Below, piece after piece: positions 44,894-57,659 of a DNA stretch of 64,000 bases. The stretch comes from Dactylis glomerata (Eukaryota; Streptophyta; Magnoliopsida; Poales; Poaceae). Made by a program: the position numbers and the translations under genes. Position 1 is the stretch's first letter, and every line of letters begins with the position of its first letter. The notes below the pieces were generated by a model that saw only the letters and a program-made list of their open reading frames with translations, was not told the origin of the DNA and ran no database searches. The stretch covers positions 62,001 through 126,000 of the forward strand of contig QXEO01002087.1 in NCBI GenBank assembly GCA_007115705.1, read 5' to 3'.

Positions 44894-47830
44894 TTCGCAA
44901 TTTTCTGCGCCTAGCTCAAAGGCGTTAAAGAAAAGCACTCTTGGGAGATAACCCAATGTTTTCTTTTCAGTACTTTTTCTTTTATTTGAGTCTTGGAAGT
45001 CATTACTACTGTAATGACCGCTCCTTATCTTGTTTATTTCGTTTTTGTGCCAAGAGAAGCCTCTAATTTGAGTGAGGTAAAGATTTGGGGATGTTGCTGT
45101 CCTGAAACTGTTTTCGGTGCTGCACCGTAAAAATTCGTATAAATTCTCTGTTTATCTTTTGGACCTGCGATTTCTTGTGCATATGCCCCAGGTTATATCC
45201 AAACTTTTGTTAGTTGAACACTTTTTGATTTGAGCAACAGAAAATCCCTAAAAAATTCGACCTTTGTCAGCTGTTCAGTTTTGACAGATTTCTGCCAATA
45301 TTTGTGTTTGCCACTTTATCGCTTTCTTTTGAGTTCTTTTGATCACGAAACTTTTTGGGAGGTTGCTACAGTAGTATTTGCTATATATGTGGTGGTTTTG
45401 AGTTGAAACCTGAAGCAAAAAGAGGTTGATTATATGTTATGCTTACACTAATGTTGCTAATAGAATTGTGTTTAGTTTTGTATGAAGGAAGTTTTCAAGT
45501 GTAGGGATTGGAGAATGATGAGATGAGTTGAAGAATGGACAAAAGCTCAAGCTTGGGGATGCCCATGCATCACCCCAAGAAATATCCAAGAAGTACAAGC
45601 GTCAAAGCTTGGGGATGCCCCCGAGGCACCCCTTCTTCATCGGCAAAAATCAGGTCACCTTTCAAAACACTATATTTTTATTGCTTCATGCACTATGTGT
45701 TTTTCTTGGAGCGTCAGTTGTTTTAGTTTTCTTAGTTGGTTTAGTTTGTTTGTTTGCTGCAATAAATGGTTGGACCCCAACAAATTTCCTTTGGAGGAGT
45801 TGTACTCGTTTTCATTTGCAAAGAACGCTCTAGTTTTCACTATTATTAAAAATCGAGTGTTCTTCTTTTTCTGCTACTGCTTTTGGTTTTCGTTTTCGCC
45901 TTAATTTGCGTTCAGACCTTGTAATATCTTTTCATCAAGGTGTATTTTTGCCTCTGATCTTTATTGGTTTTCATCAAAAGAGGTGTCTTTAAAAATTTCA
46001 AATGGTGTTGGAAAAGAGAAAAAGCTTTGTGCAAAATAGTGGTACAAGAAGGAGCTTGTGTAGACTGCGGCTTAGGCTTTTTCATGTCGTGCTTGATGTC
46101 TTTTTGATAGTATGCTTAGTGGTTTTGCTGTAGCATGACTTGTCTCAAATAACTGAGATTGCTTAATGAGCCTTTGAAAAAAATCATGCGTTGTTTTTAT
46201 TGTATGGAAGCATTATTTTGGTTTTCTCCTTGATGCTTTATTTGGGTTGACTTGGCGCATGCTCACACATGCTAGACTCTTACAAAGTCGCCAATAGCCT
46301 TCATGATCATTTAGTTTTTGACTTTTGATACCATCTTATGCTTCTTTTAATGTCGCTTTGTCGCTTTGCATGATTATGGCCATTACTGCTCTCTTAGTTG
46401 GTCGCTCCCAGTCTTTTGCTAGCCCTCGCCTTGTACTGAGTATGAGCTCTACTCGTGCATCCAACTCCTAAAAGCCAAAGTTTTCCAAAGTGTCCACCAT
46501 ACATACCTACTAGCAATTTGCTATTCCAAGTAAATTTGACTTGCTTTTATTTTCTCTTCAAATTAAACTCTTACAGGTGTTATGCGAAATTCGGTCAGTA
46601 AAGCTCTCACGAACCGGAAGGCACACTTTACTTTTTCCTGTTCTTAAAAATTTGACATTGTGGTCTCTTATGTTGAGTTGTTATGCTTGCAAGTTGTAAG
46701 TTGGATTCTAGCCCATCCATGCTGTCATGGGGCAAGCTTTCAACATTGCACTTCTTATTTGAGTTGATATCATGATCTTTTGTTTATGGATGCCCGCGGT
46801 GTGAAATGAATTGGGAATCTTGTGGGGATCATGGAGTTTGTATATGTGTTAGGGAAACGCCGGGCCGCCAATCTAAGCCATGCATAATTCATGGTGGAAA
46901 TTTGCAGCATACCCATGGTGAACATTCGACGACGCATCTCACAATAAAAAGCTAAACAAAAGGCAAATAAAAGAGATGTCGAGGTGTTCATTGTCTGCTT
47001 GTCCTGTCATTTTGGTGTGGGCTTGTTCCATGTCATCGGGCATGGAGGTACCCCATTGGCGGTTTTCAATGATATGCATATACTTACAATGACAAGAGCC
47101 TTGCTTGGGACTCTAAGTAAAGTAGCATGAGGTTTGGGTACTCGTATTCACGGGGCACGAGGTTTTCAGCTTATGATTTGTCAAGCATATGCATCATAAT
47201 TGTTCTCGCATTAACTTTAACCATTCAAGATGCTTATGATGGGGGCAATGAGAGCTCAAAGCCGGTAAGTACCATAATTTTTGAAGGTTATAAAACTTGC
47301 AATCACTGCTTCCCTATGTGAAGGGACTTTCTTCTACTTTTATGTTGAGTCACCACCTTCTTTCTTTATGCACCATTAAGAGAGCATAGTTGTCATTCTT
47401 AGTGTGATATGCATTGTCCCAAAGTTCATTGATTGATTCATATTGTTGGTTTCAGTTGTTCTTAAATTATTTGTATCTAGTCGCCCTCTTAAACTTGAAG
47501 GTGTCCTATGCATTTATGTTTTGTTCTCTTTGAAGGACAAGCTGAAAACCATTTGTATGTTTTTCCTTATGATTTGAACACACGTTTGACTTTCATTGTT
47601 TCATTTTCATGATCTTTTGTTTGTGTTCATTTACATGTTTACAACATGGTTGCTAAGTTTCTTATTGTCATGATTATATCTTCATGCCCATGTTTTAAGT
47701 TCTTATGATCCCAGCTCACAAATGCTTACATATATGATCAAGATTGTGTAGGTGCATGTCACCTCAAAAATTATTTCTTTGTTATCACTTACCTACTCGA
47801 GGACGAGCAGGAGTTAAGCTTGGGGATGCT
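44894..47830 (+). other. non-coding interior of the Gypsy element with polypurine-like tracts
   Basis: In place of pol there is ~2.9 kb of T-rich DNA with only short frames. The motif aagcttggggatgc occurs at 45549, 45605 and 47816. The last copy lies next to the 3' LTR and acts as the polypurine-tract region; the inner two are duplicates in the dispersed region. Confidence 0.8.
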
Positions 47831-49492
47831 TGATATGTCTCCAACGTATCTATAATTTTTGATGCTCCATGCTTGTTTTTACACCATTTGCCTATTGTTT
47901 CGTTACACTTCGTGGCACTTTTATGCATTTTCCGGAACTAACCTATTAACGAGTTGCCACAGTGCCAGTTCCCTATTTTCTGCTATTTTTGTGTTTCAGA
48001 AGTGATACACAGGAAATATTCTCGGAATTGGACGAAACAAGTTCCTGAAGTCTTATTTTACCCGAAAGCTTCCAGAGATCCGAAGAGGAGTATGAGGGGA
48101 GCCACAGGGGCCCCACACACCAGGCCGGCGCGGCCAGGGCCTAGGCCGCGCCAGCCAGGTGTGAGGCCACCTGGCTCCACCTCTGACATCGCCCCTTCGC
48201 CTATAAAGACCCCCCGACGGAAAAAACCTAAGTACCCGATCACTTTTCCAGAACACATCGCGATCCGCCGCCGCCGTCGACCCGAAGATCGGGAGGGTCC
48301 AGAAGCTCTTCCCGGCACCCTGCCGGAGAGGGGAATCGCCACCGGAGGTCTTCTTCATCGCCATACTTGCCTCCAGAGCGATGAGTGAGTAGTCTACCTT
48401 GGACTATGGGTCCATAGCAGTAGCTAGATGGTTGTCTTCTCCACCATGTGCTTCATGTTTAGATCTCATGAGCTGCCCTACATGATTGAGATCACCGTTA
48501 TGTAATTCTACATGTTTGGTTTGTTGGGATCCGATGAATATTGGTGTTTATGATTGAGTTGCTGTACTGAATATTATCTTTTGTTATCTCTATGTTGTTT
48601 ATGATCTTGCATGCTCTCCGTTGTTAGTAGCTATCTTGGCCGAGTAGTTGCTAGTGACTCCAAGAGGGGGTATTTATGCTCGATAGTGGGTTCATGCCTC
48701 TATTTAACCTGGGGGAGTGACAGAAACCTCTAAGGTTGTAGATGTGCTGTTGCTACTAGGGAGAAAACAACATTCATATGCTCAAGGGCATATGCTTTGT
48801 TTACATTACACACTTTGCTTAATGCAATTATCCGTTGTTCGCAACTTAATACTACTGGGGTGTTCGGATTGATATCCCCGGGAGTGGATTATTAGTCATA
48901 GATGCAGTTGGATGGCGGTCTATGTATTTTGTTGTAATGCCCAGAGTAAATCTCATAGTGATCTTCTTGACATATCACGTTTATCTTTATTCTATCAATT
49001 GCCCAACTGTAATTTGTTTACCCAGCATGTGTTATTTTATCTATGGAGAGACACCACTAGTGAACTGTGGACCCCGGTCCTATTTACATCATATTGCTAT
49101 CACCTGTTTACTTTACTCACACTGTTTACTTTACTCGCATACTTTACTATTTTCCACTCGATACACTCATAACCTTTGTTTCAAGCAAACCGGTGAGATT
49201 GACAACCTCATCATAAGTTGGGAACAAAGTACTTGGTTGTGTGTGTGCAGGTTCCGCGTTGCTACTAGCCGAAGACGAGTCAACAAGTGCGCCCTTGTTG
49301 GAGTGCTATTAAGCCAGTCTGCAGCACCTTCAGTCGTTTGTCTCTCCTCTCCAAGATCGATATTAAACCTTGGTTTCTTAACTGAGGGAAAACTAGCTGC
49401 TATACTCATCACACCTTCCTCTTGGGGTTCCCAATGGGCTGGTCATCACCACGCACAAGGAAACTTCTGGTGCAATCAACCACGCGCTAGCA
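47831..49492 (+). repeat. 3' LTR of the Gypsy element (complete, 1,662 bp)
   Basis: Begins TGATATGTCTCCAACG after the polypurine-like tract and ends ...GCTAGCA. A TATA-like CCTATAAAGA lies near 48200. Frames of 86-191 codons inside both LTRs are repeats of each other and not genes. Confidence 0.95.
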
Positions 49493-52400
49493 ATGATGCG
49501 CTTGATGGTTTTGGAAAGAAACCGGTTGGATCATGGACAAAGGGGGAAAAGTGGAAAGACCATAAGGCTTTGTCTTTGATTCAACTTCATCTATCCAATA
49601 ATATTTTGCAGGAAGTATTGCAAGAGAAATCTGCAGCGGCCCTGTGGTTGAAACTGGAATCGATCTGCATGTCAAAGGATCTAACCATTAGGTCGCACAT
49701 GAAGATGAAGTTGTTCTCGCACAAGTTGCAGGAAGGTGCGCTTGTGATGAATCACCTATCGATCTTCAGAGAGATCGTTTCTGACTTGGTGTCCATGGAG
49801 GTAAACTATGAGGATAAAGATCTCGCTCTTCTACTGTTAGTCTCATTGCCTAGTTCCTTTACAAATTTCCGTGATACCTTATGTATAAGTCATGATACAC
49901 TTACCCTTACCAAAGTTTATGAGGCCCTCCAATAGAAGGAATATATAAAAACTATGGTGCAGGCAGAGGGTTCGTCAATGCAGAAGCACTGTAGGTCCAT
50001 GGCAGGACTGAGCAAAGAACCACCAACAACAACTACAACAGAGATAAGAGCAAGACCGACCGAGGTCGCTCAAATTCCGAACGAAAAGACAAGTTCTGCA
50101 GGTATTGTAAGAAAGATAATCATTATATTGATGATTGTTGGAAGCTATAGAACAAGGAGAAAAGAAACAGTACCTACTAACCTAAGAATAAATCTGATGG
50201 TGATGGTAAGGCCTATGTTGTTTCCAGTGATTCTGATGGTGATGCTTTAGCTATTTTTGCTGCGTGTGTTTCTTGAGATAATGAATGGATACTTGATACC
50301 ACTTCTTCGTTTCATATTTGCTGTAACAAATACTGGTTCAGTTCGTATGAGTTTGTGGAGCCTGGAGATTTAGTGCGTGTGGGAGATGATACTCCGTGTC
50401 AGATTGAGGGCATTGGCTCTATTCAGATCAAGACACATGATGGGATGACACGCACGTTGACCGGTGTCAAGCACATACCAACCATGGTGAGAAATTTGAT
50501 CTCGCTTAGCACCCTTGATTCCGAAGGGTACAAGTATAGAGGTGGCAACAAAGTTCTGAAGGTATCAAAAGGTTCTCTCATTCATATGATTGGTGATATG
50601 AATTCTGTAAAACTATATGTTCTTAGAGGTAGCACTTTGCCTGGTATTGTTGCTACTGTTACTTCTGATGAACCTAGTAAAACTAATCTTTGGCATGCAC
50701 ATCTTGGCCATATGAGTGAACATGGCATGGTAGAATTGATTAAGAGAGAGCTGTTAGTTGGCTACAACATGAGTAAGTTGGAGTTTTGTGAGCACTGCAT
50801 TTTTGGTAAGCACAAGAGAGTTAAATTCAATGCTTCCGTTTATACCACTAAAGGGATATTAGAATATGTGCATGCTAATCTATGTGGTCCTTCCCGTAAG
50901 AAATCTCTTTGTGGTGCTCGTTACATGCTTACTATTATTGATGAATACCCCAGAAAAGTTCGGCCTTATTTTCTGAAACATAAATATGAAGCTTTTGATG
51001 CTTTTAGAAAGTGGAAAGTTATGATAGAGAAGCAAACTGAATAGAAGGTAAAATTGCTTCGTGCTGACAATGGTATGAAATTCTGTTCAAATGAATTTAA
51101 TGATTATTGCAGCGATGAGGCATTGTCAGACACCACACCATCCATACACTCCTCAGCAGAATGGTGTGGTTGAACGTATGAATAGAACCATTGTTTCCAA
51201 GGTTCATTGCATGCTTTCCAATGCAGTATGAGCAGACGTTTTTGGGCTGAAGCACCCTCCAACGTCTGTTACTTGATCAACAGATCACCTTCTATTTCAC
51301 TTGATAAGAAAACTTCCATTGAGGTATGGTCTAAAACACTTGTAGATTATTCACAGATGAGAGTTTTTGGTTGCACTGCTTATGCACATGTTGATAATGA
51401 AATGCTAGAGCCTAAAGCTGTTAAGTGTATATTTCATGGTTATGGTTCAGGAGTTAAGGCATATAAGTTATGGAATCCTGAAACTAAAAGGATTTTGATG
51501 AGCAGGAATGTTGTTTTTAATGAGGCTATTATGTTTACTGATAGTCAAACTTCTGCCGATTCTGATATTTCTAATATTTTTGATGATGAGCAACAGAGAA
51601 CTAGCGTGCAGGTGGAGCACATTGAGGAGAGAGAGAACGACAGTACTGAAAATAATGATGTTGATCATGAACTTGAGTTTGATGATACTGATAATCATTT
51701 TGTTCCACTCTCACCACCTATTTCGTAGCAACAAAGTCACTCCATTGCAGCTAACCGTCCAAGGAGAAACATTGCTCCTCGTAAGCGTTTAATTAAAGAA
51801 TGTAATATTGTTCATTACGCTATGAGTTGTGCTGAACAGGTGGAGAATGATGTTGAACCTGCTACGTATACTGAAGCCATTGCATCCGTTGACCGCAAAA
51901 AGTGGATATCTTCTATGCAAGAAGAGATGCAATTGCTTGATAAAAATAGCACATGGGATGTTGTGCGCTTGCCTAAACACAAAAAGGTTGTCCGTTGTAA
52001 GTGGATATTTAAAAGAAAGGAAGGTTTGTCTCCTAAAGAGCATGTAAGGTTTAAGGCAAAGTTAGTAGCAAAAGGTTTCAGTCATATTCCAGGTATTGAT
52101 TACAATGATGTTTCTATCCGGTTGTGAATCATAGTTCCATTCGTGCTTTCTTTGGTATTGTTGTTATGCGTGATCTTGAGCTTGAGCAGTTAGATGTGAA
52201 GACTGTGTTTCTGCATGGTGAACTAGAGGAGGAGATTTATATGGACCAACCTAAAGGGTTTATGGTGCCTGGTAAGGAGGATCTTGTTTGTAAATTGAAG
52301 AGGTCCTTATATGGTTTGAAACACTCTCCAAGACAGTGGTATAAAAGGTTTGATTTATTTATGCTTGCACATGGTTTCAAGAGATCTCAGTATGGCAGTT

Positions 52401-52758
52401 GTGTTTATATCAATTTTTTAATGAATCACCTATATACTTGTTGTTATATGTTGATGATATGTTGATTGCTGCCAAGAGCAAGAAAGAGATCACTACTTTG
52501 AAGGCACAACTGAGTAGTGAGTTTGAGATGAAGGATCTTGGTGCTGCTAAGAAAATACTAGGTACAAAAATTACAAGAGATAGAAAATCTGGTTTGCTAT
52601 TTCTTAGTCAGCATGATTACATTAATAAAGTTCTTCATCGTTTTAATATGACTGATGCAAAGAAAGTCACAACACCTATTGCACCACACTTCAAAACTGT
52701 CGTCTACTCAATGTCCTGTTACTGATGAAGATATTGAGTACATGTCTAGAGTTCCATA
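49493..52758 (+). pseudogene. Ty1/copia retrotransposon polyprotein remnant
   Basis: Copia parts appear in canonical order with stops and frameshifts. Gag (WTKGEKWKDHKALSLIQ ...) ends in a stop near 49933. A zinc knuckle CRYCKKDNHYIDDC lies near 50095 in another frame. The protease shows LDTTSS where an active D-(S/T)-G is expected. The pre-integrase HHCC (LWHAHLGHM ... CEHCIFGKHK) lies at ~50690-50815. In the integrase the first catalytic Asp appears as Asn (VHANLCGP). Reverse transcriptase has QLDVKTVFLHGELEEE and the active-site YVDDM near 52451. No LTRs remain: the left side is replaced by the Gypsy 3' LTR and the right side is cut by the CACTA terminus before RNase H. It is inactive. Confidence 0.9.
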
Positions 52759-52789
52759 CACTACTAGGAGAAACCCTATCTGTGGAGCA

Positions 52790-53000
52790 CCATTTTGGGG
52801 CTTAGTGGCGCACCTGTGATGCGCCACGCATATCAAGCCACTGGTATATATTATCAGTGGCGCACGCCTATATGCGCCACGGCTATGTGTCCTATCCGTG
52901 GCGCACCTAAACGGGGTGCGTCACGCATAATATCTGCGGCGCACCCAATTTAGGTGCGCCACGGATAGGGTGCGCCACTGACATTAAAAATGGTGCTCCA
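52790..53000. repeat. CACTA subterminal repeats
   Basis: At least eight direct and inverted copies of a core near gtggcgcacc fill ~200 bp beside the terminus. In CACTA elements such arrays are binding sites for the element-encoded DNA-binding protein. Confidence 0.85.
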
Positions 53001-53127
53001 CTGATATGTTTTCTATTTGTATTTTTTTCGAGAATACAACAGAAATACACAGTATATAGCACAAAATATATAGTATATAGCAGAAATGCAAAGATATACA
53101 CATCACTAACACAGAAATTCACCGAAA

Positions 53128-53208
53128 TACATCAATATGAAGTCAAGTGTCGAAAGACATCAATATGAAGTCAAGTGTCGAAATACATCAATATGAAGTC
53201 AAGTGTCG
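53128..53208. repeat. three-copy ~29-bp tandem repeat
   Basis: The unit atcaatatgaagtcaagtgt followed by cgaa(a/t) and a few linking bases is repeated three times between the subterminal array and the Ulp1-like ORF. Confidence 0.85.
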
Positions 53209-53804
53209 AATCATTAGACAAGTTAAGTACAACTTTGATCATTACATATTATATATGGAGTTACATATCACCTAGACTACTATATGAACGAATAGATCAC
53301 ACCGGCGACGACGATGAGCAAGATCGAGACCATGATCAAGAACTTCATCCGATTCTTCTTCCACACGTGTCTCCTCCACTTGGAGACCGCGAGCTCTCTT
53401 GTCTTATACCCTTTGTAGTAGTTGCCGCTGAAGTTGGTCACCTATGCCTGGCAGTCCTCCCACTCCTCGTAGACTCCTGGAACCCGACCACTGTACACCA
53501 CGTACCACTTCGCCATCTCTCTATAGACATGTAGTATATATGTTATGCAACGAAAGGAATGACAAAGTGCAAAAACATGCTTGCATGATCACAAATACTA
53601 TGGCAAGGATTCATAAGCCTAGAATAAAACATAGCATGGATGACGATCGATCATATATAAGCAAGTCCAACATCGATCGTCAAGGCATTACGAGCCTCGG
53701 CAAGTTAAGGTTTACAAACACATGTCCAACAATAGTTCAGAAACAACACTAGGATAGTAAAGTTTACGATACATCGACCCAACACCACTAGCTAGCCACA
53801 AACA

Positions 53805-56800
53805 TCATGTAGTCCTCGCCGGGAACGGGCGCACGCCCTCTCTCGTCATGAACATCCTTGTGTCGCGCTGCCTGTCGAGGCGTCCTTCGATCTCGCGGTT
53901 AGTCAACGCTACGCCACAATGCATGACCCCGCCGGTTGAGTTGACATCTTCATGAAGGACTTGCGCGATCTGAGTCTGGATGCGCCAAAAATCTTCCATA
54001 AGGTTCGCATCATCGATCGCCGTAACCTTTTCGGCCCATGGTCGAAGATTAGCTGGTAGCGCCCTGATCCGCGAATCCCGGACAATCCCCTTTAGGTGAT
54101 GGAGGGCGTAGAAGGCCTCCTTCACACTGCCAGGCGGCTGCTTGACACATGGAAACTTTGTGTGGTGCATGAAGATATGCTTGCCATTCTTGACTCTCTC
54201 GCCACCCTTGGTGAATTTGCCCCCCTTGTCGGCGTAGAATTGTAGAGCATCATCGAGCACACTCTTGATTCGGCCATAGTTCTTCATCGGCTTCGTGTCA
54301 CTCGATGAGTCAAAGTACGTCGCTTGCGACCACCTTGGGCAAATGGATATGAGTGAGCAGTATATGCCTTTGCGCAGCAGAATTGAAAAATAAATTGTTG
54401 TAAGAGGACCAACCGGAGAATCTAAGAAAGAAGTTTTCACGGCGGTGTTCACTTACTCGGGAAAGCAAGGCAGAAGAATGGAGTCGATGGTCGGGTTCTC
54501 CGCAAAGATATTCCCAAGGTACTCCTTCACCGTTGCCCGATCCACCTCGTTCACCAAGGCAACATCACGCATGAAGTAGGGGTCTACTATCACGATGCCC
54601 TTGGTCTTCTCCCTCTTCGCCTTCAACGCCATATGAAGCGTGTATAGACAGACCAAGTTATAGTCCAGGCGGCCTGAGTGCAGCAGATTGTAGATGTCCT
54701 TGTACCGCATGAAGAAGATTTCAGCGGGTGATGTATCGACGAAGCCATGGCCCTCCGGCACCTTGATTGTGTAGACCGGGTACCCGGGATTCTTTTCTTG
54801 GAGAAGGCGCTCCTCGAGATACTGGATGCTGTCGTGCAAATTCACGATCGCTCCACCCGCGTTGGCGAGCATCTCCTTTGTCAGCATCGGCTGACCCGCT
54901 ATGTGCATGGGGAAATCACGGGGCTCTTCTCGCACGCCGTCCTCAGCCCGGAGTATCTTCCTCGGAGACGGTTGGCTCGAAGCCTTCTTGCTCCGGCTAT
55001 GCTTCCGGCCCTTCTTCTTCTCCTCGACAGGAGCTGTGGATTGCAACTTATTCGGCACGGGAGCAGCGAATTTCAATTGCTCATCGACCGCCTTGTGGAG
55101 TGTGGTGGGGCTGATAACATTGGCTGGATTGGGTTGTGTGGCTGCGGCTTTCGGAGGCGTCTCCTGAGAACCGTCGCCGAACCGCAGACGTTGCGTGCAT
55201 GACAGGGGACGACCGGCTTGTTGACCACAGGAGGCTGGATCTCCAAGAGGAGGCATGTAGATTCCTTCGTTGGCCCCGGTGTCGAGGAAGCCGTCAATTT
55301 CATCACCCTGATCATCGCCGCGGTTAGGTGCAGCGTCCACGTGCTCGGGTGGAGGCGACGGCGTGTGCGCGGCTAGCTGCTGATGCCTCTTGGTGGAGGG
55401 GACGAACACCGGTGGCCATGTCTTTTTAGCGGGGCCAGCCGCGGGGCGCTGATCATCCTTTGCAAGGCGAATCTGTGACTTTGGCCATAGCAAGGGCCAG
55501 CCGACGCAACCTCCGAGAGAGTAATGCTCATCGGCTCCATGAGGTTGCGTGGGAGGATCAACGCCTTCGCAACCCTTCAAAGGATGCACCAGGGCGACCC
55601 TGAACATGCCAGCAGGGATGGGAAAGTTGTGCATCAGGGGGTTCTTCGGTTGGCATATGGTACCCTTGCCAACATCCTTCAGCACGCCGTTCACATAATG
55701 CAGCAAGGTGCAACTAGTGTCCTGCGGGAGAACATGTTGGGCATCATTATCAGATGGTACTCATCAAAAAGGACGGCAGAGTATGAAGTCGAGCCTACGA
55801 TTAGTTACCTTGGTAAGGGCGTCGAGGTCGGCTAAGGTGGACACGCGAGGCTGCGTGGGCTACGGTGGAGGCGGTGGCTGCATGTTGGTGTTGGGCGGCG
55901 GCTGCATGTTGGTGTTGGGCTGCGGCGGAGGCGGCGACCGTGTGTTGGTGTTGGGCTGCGGTGGAGGCGGCGGCCGCGTGTTGGTGTTGGGCACCGGCGC
56001 CGGCTGCGTGTTGTTGGTGTCGGCGGCCAGCGGGCTCAGCCCCGCGAACGGGTCTGCCGATGGGTAGGAGGGCGGGGTCACCATGTTCGGCGACACGTGT
56101 TGGGCCGAGTTGCTGCCGGACACGCTGGGCACCGGTATCGGCCCAACTCCACCAGCGGCATTCCACGCCGCTAGACCCTCCCACAGTTGAGGAGGAATGA
56201 CCTGGCGCAACCTTGCTTCGAACTTCTCCTCCATCTGCGCCGGCAGCGCGGCCACTTGCGCCTTGAGATCTGCAATCTCCCGCCTCTGCGCCTCCTCCAC
56301 CTTGCTTCTTCTCTCCTTTCTAGCCTTTGATTCCTCTTTGAAGTGGACGCCGACTTTCGTGGTCAGCCCAAAGCCGGAAACACGTCCAGCGGACGTCATC
56401 TTCTTGTGCTTGGGCCTCTTCTTCATAATATTCGTTGCCCTATTGAAAGGAGTGTCCCAAGGCTCCGATAGCCCTTGGGTGGAGCAAGCTGCCTCGACCG
56501 CTATTTTAGCTTCCTACAAAAGGATTCATGAACCCAATTAGAATCATCGGTTCATTATTGATTGCAAATCGACTTGAGATCCGCGGTAAGTTGCTTACCA
56601 TGAGTTTCTCAAACTCTTGCATAGCCTTCGCTGAGGTTTTGAATTCCTTTGTCTTGGGGCACAGGTAGTAGCGGGCCCGCACAAAGTTCCGGACCTGCGG
56701 GTCCGTGAATTTGTCAAACATGTTGGGCTTGCCAAGACAAATAAGCTCGGCGTCCTCCTTGTCCCACACTTCCTGGATTCCTCTGTAACCGCCACTCCCA

Positions 56801-57642
56801 AGACGGTGGTGACCTAAGTTCTATTCATACATCTTCTTCCCCAACGCCGACAGAGCTTTGAAGGTATCGGTCTCCAACTCCTCCTTGAAAAGAAGATAGT
56901 CGTCGTGTTCAAGAAGTGGCTCATGCTTCTTGATCTCTTCCCAGCTTTCGTTCTTGTCAATCCGCTTCTTCACCCGGGTTCTCCAGCTAGCCAAGGCCAT
57001 GCTCATCTTCGTAAGGGCCTGCTGGTTCACCTTGTTGTCTTTGAGGTTTAGGTTCTTGTACTCCTCCAGGAAATCGTATCTCTCGTGAAGCTTCTGTAGT
57101 AGGAGCTGCACAAGATGCGCATTGCCGGGATCTTGGAGGTTCCTCGTGTTGATCGTCACGGTCTCCTGGATGATGCAACCGATCTGCGTCCCGTATCCTG
57201 CGGCAAGGGCTTTAGGCTCCACGGGTACGCCGTTTTCATTCACTTGGGTGAAATCCTCGTGTTTTGTGCCAAGCGTCGGCGGGTTCCGATCCTTCCTGAT
57301 GGCCTTCTTCTTCTTAGCGGCCGAGGCAGATCCACCATCCGTCTGTTCGCCAGCATCGGTGGTGTCATCCTCGGCGCCATCGGTGCGCTCACCGCCAGCA
57401 TCGGTGGTGTCATCATCGCCGGAGTCTCCTTCTCCACCCTCGGAGTCTCCGTCTCCACCCTCAGAGTCTTCGTCGCCACCCTGATCATCTCCACCTCCGT
57501 CTCCATCCATGACGTCTATTTCCTTCTCCTCAGCCGCCCTCTGGGATTGCATCTAAAATGGCAAGTTGGCCGCCCGGGCTTGTTCTTCGACACTCATTTG
57601 GTTAGAAGGGCCAGCGCCGTCGTTGACGTGTCCGGTCGACAT
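53805..57642 (-). pseudogene. CACTA second ORF with Ulp1/C48-like end, decayed
   Basis: Read on minus. The frame opens MSTGHVNDGAGPSNQMS at 57642 and has a stop at 57555. It continues with a Gly/Asp/Glu-rich tract and KALAAGYGTQIGCIIQE up to 56599, with another stop at 56821-56823. Exon 56513-55810 begins EAKIAVEAACSTQG, has a Pro/Asn-Thr repeat (NTNTRPPPPP) and a stop at 55860-55862. Exon 55721-54457 contains HYSLGGCVGWPLLWPKSQIR and ends YLGNIFAENPTID. The last exon has ICPRWSQATYFDS, the Asp region of the Ulp1 (C48) protease fold. The usual His before it is not seen, and Lys stands where the catalytic Cys is expected (PPGSVKEAFYALH). Role in transposition is unknown; this copy cannot be a protease. 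Confidence 0.8.
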
Positions 57643-57659
57643 GTTTGCACTAAACAAAA

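Larger units (their letters stand above)
41017..49492 (+). mobile_element. Athila-type Gypsy retrotransposon, gag-only, 5' truncated
   Basis: The order is 5' LTR 41017-42493, leader with primer-binding sites, gag-protease ORF 42776-44893, 2.9 kb of non-coding DNA, polypurine-like tract and 3' LTR 47831-49492. The LTRs align at a constant offset of 6,999 bp with about 27 differences in 1,477 bp by eye (~1.8%), mostly transitions. No reverse transcriptase, RNase H or integrase is present. The element must therefore have moved with enzymes from an autonomous relative. The 3' LTR ends inside Copia sequence; the 5' end is rearranged, so a target duplication cannot be tested. Confidence 0.92.
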
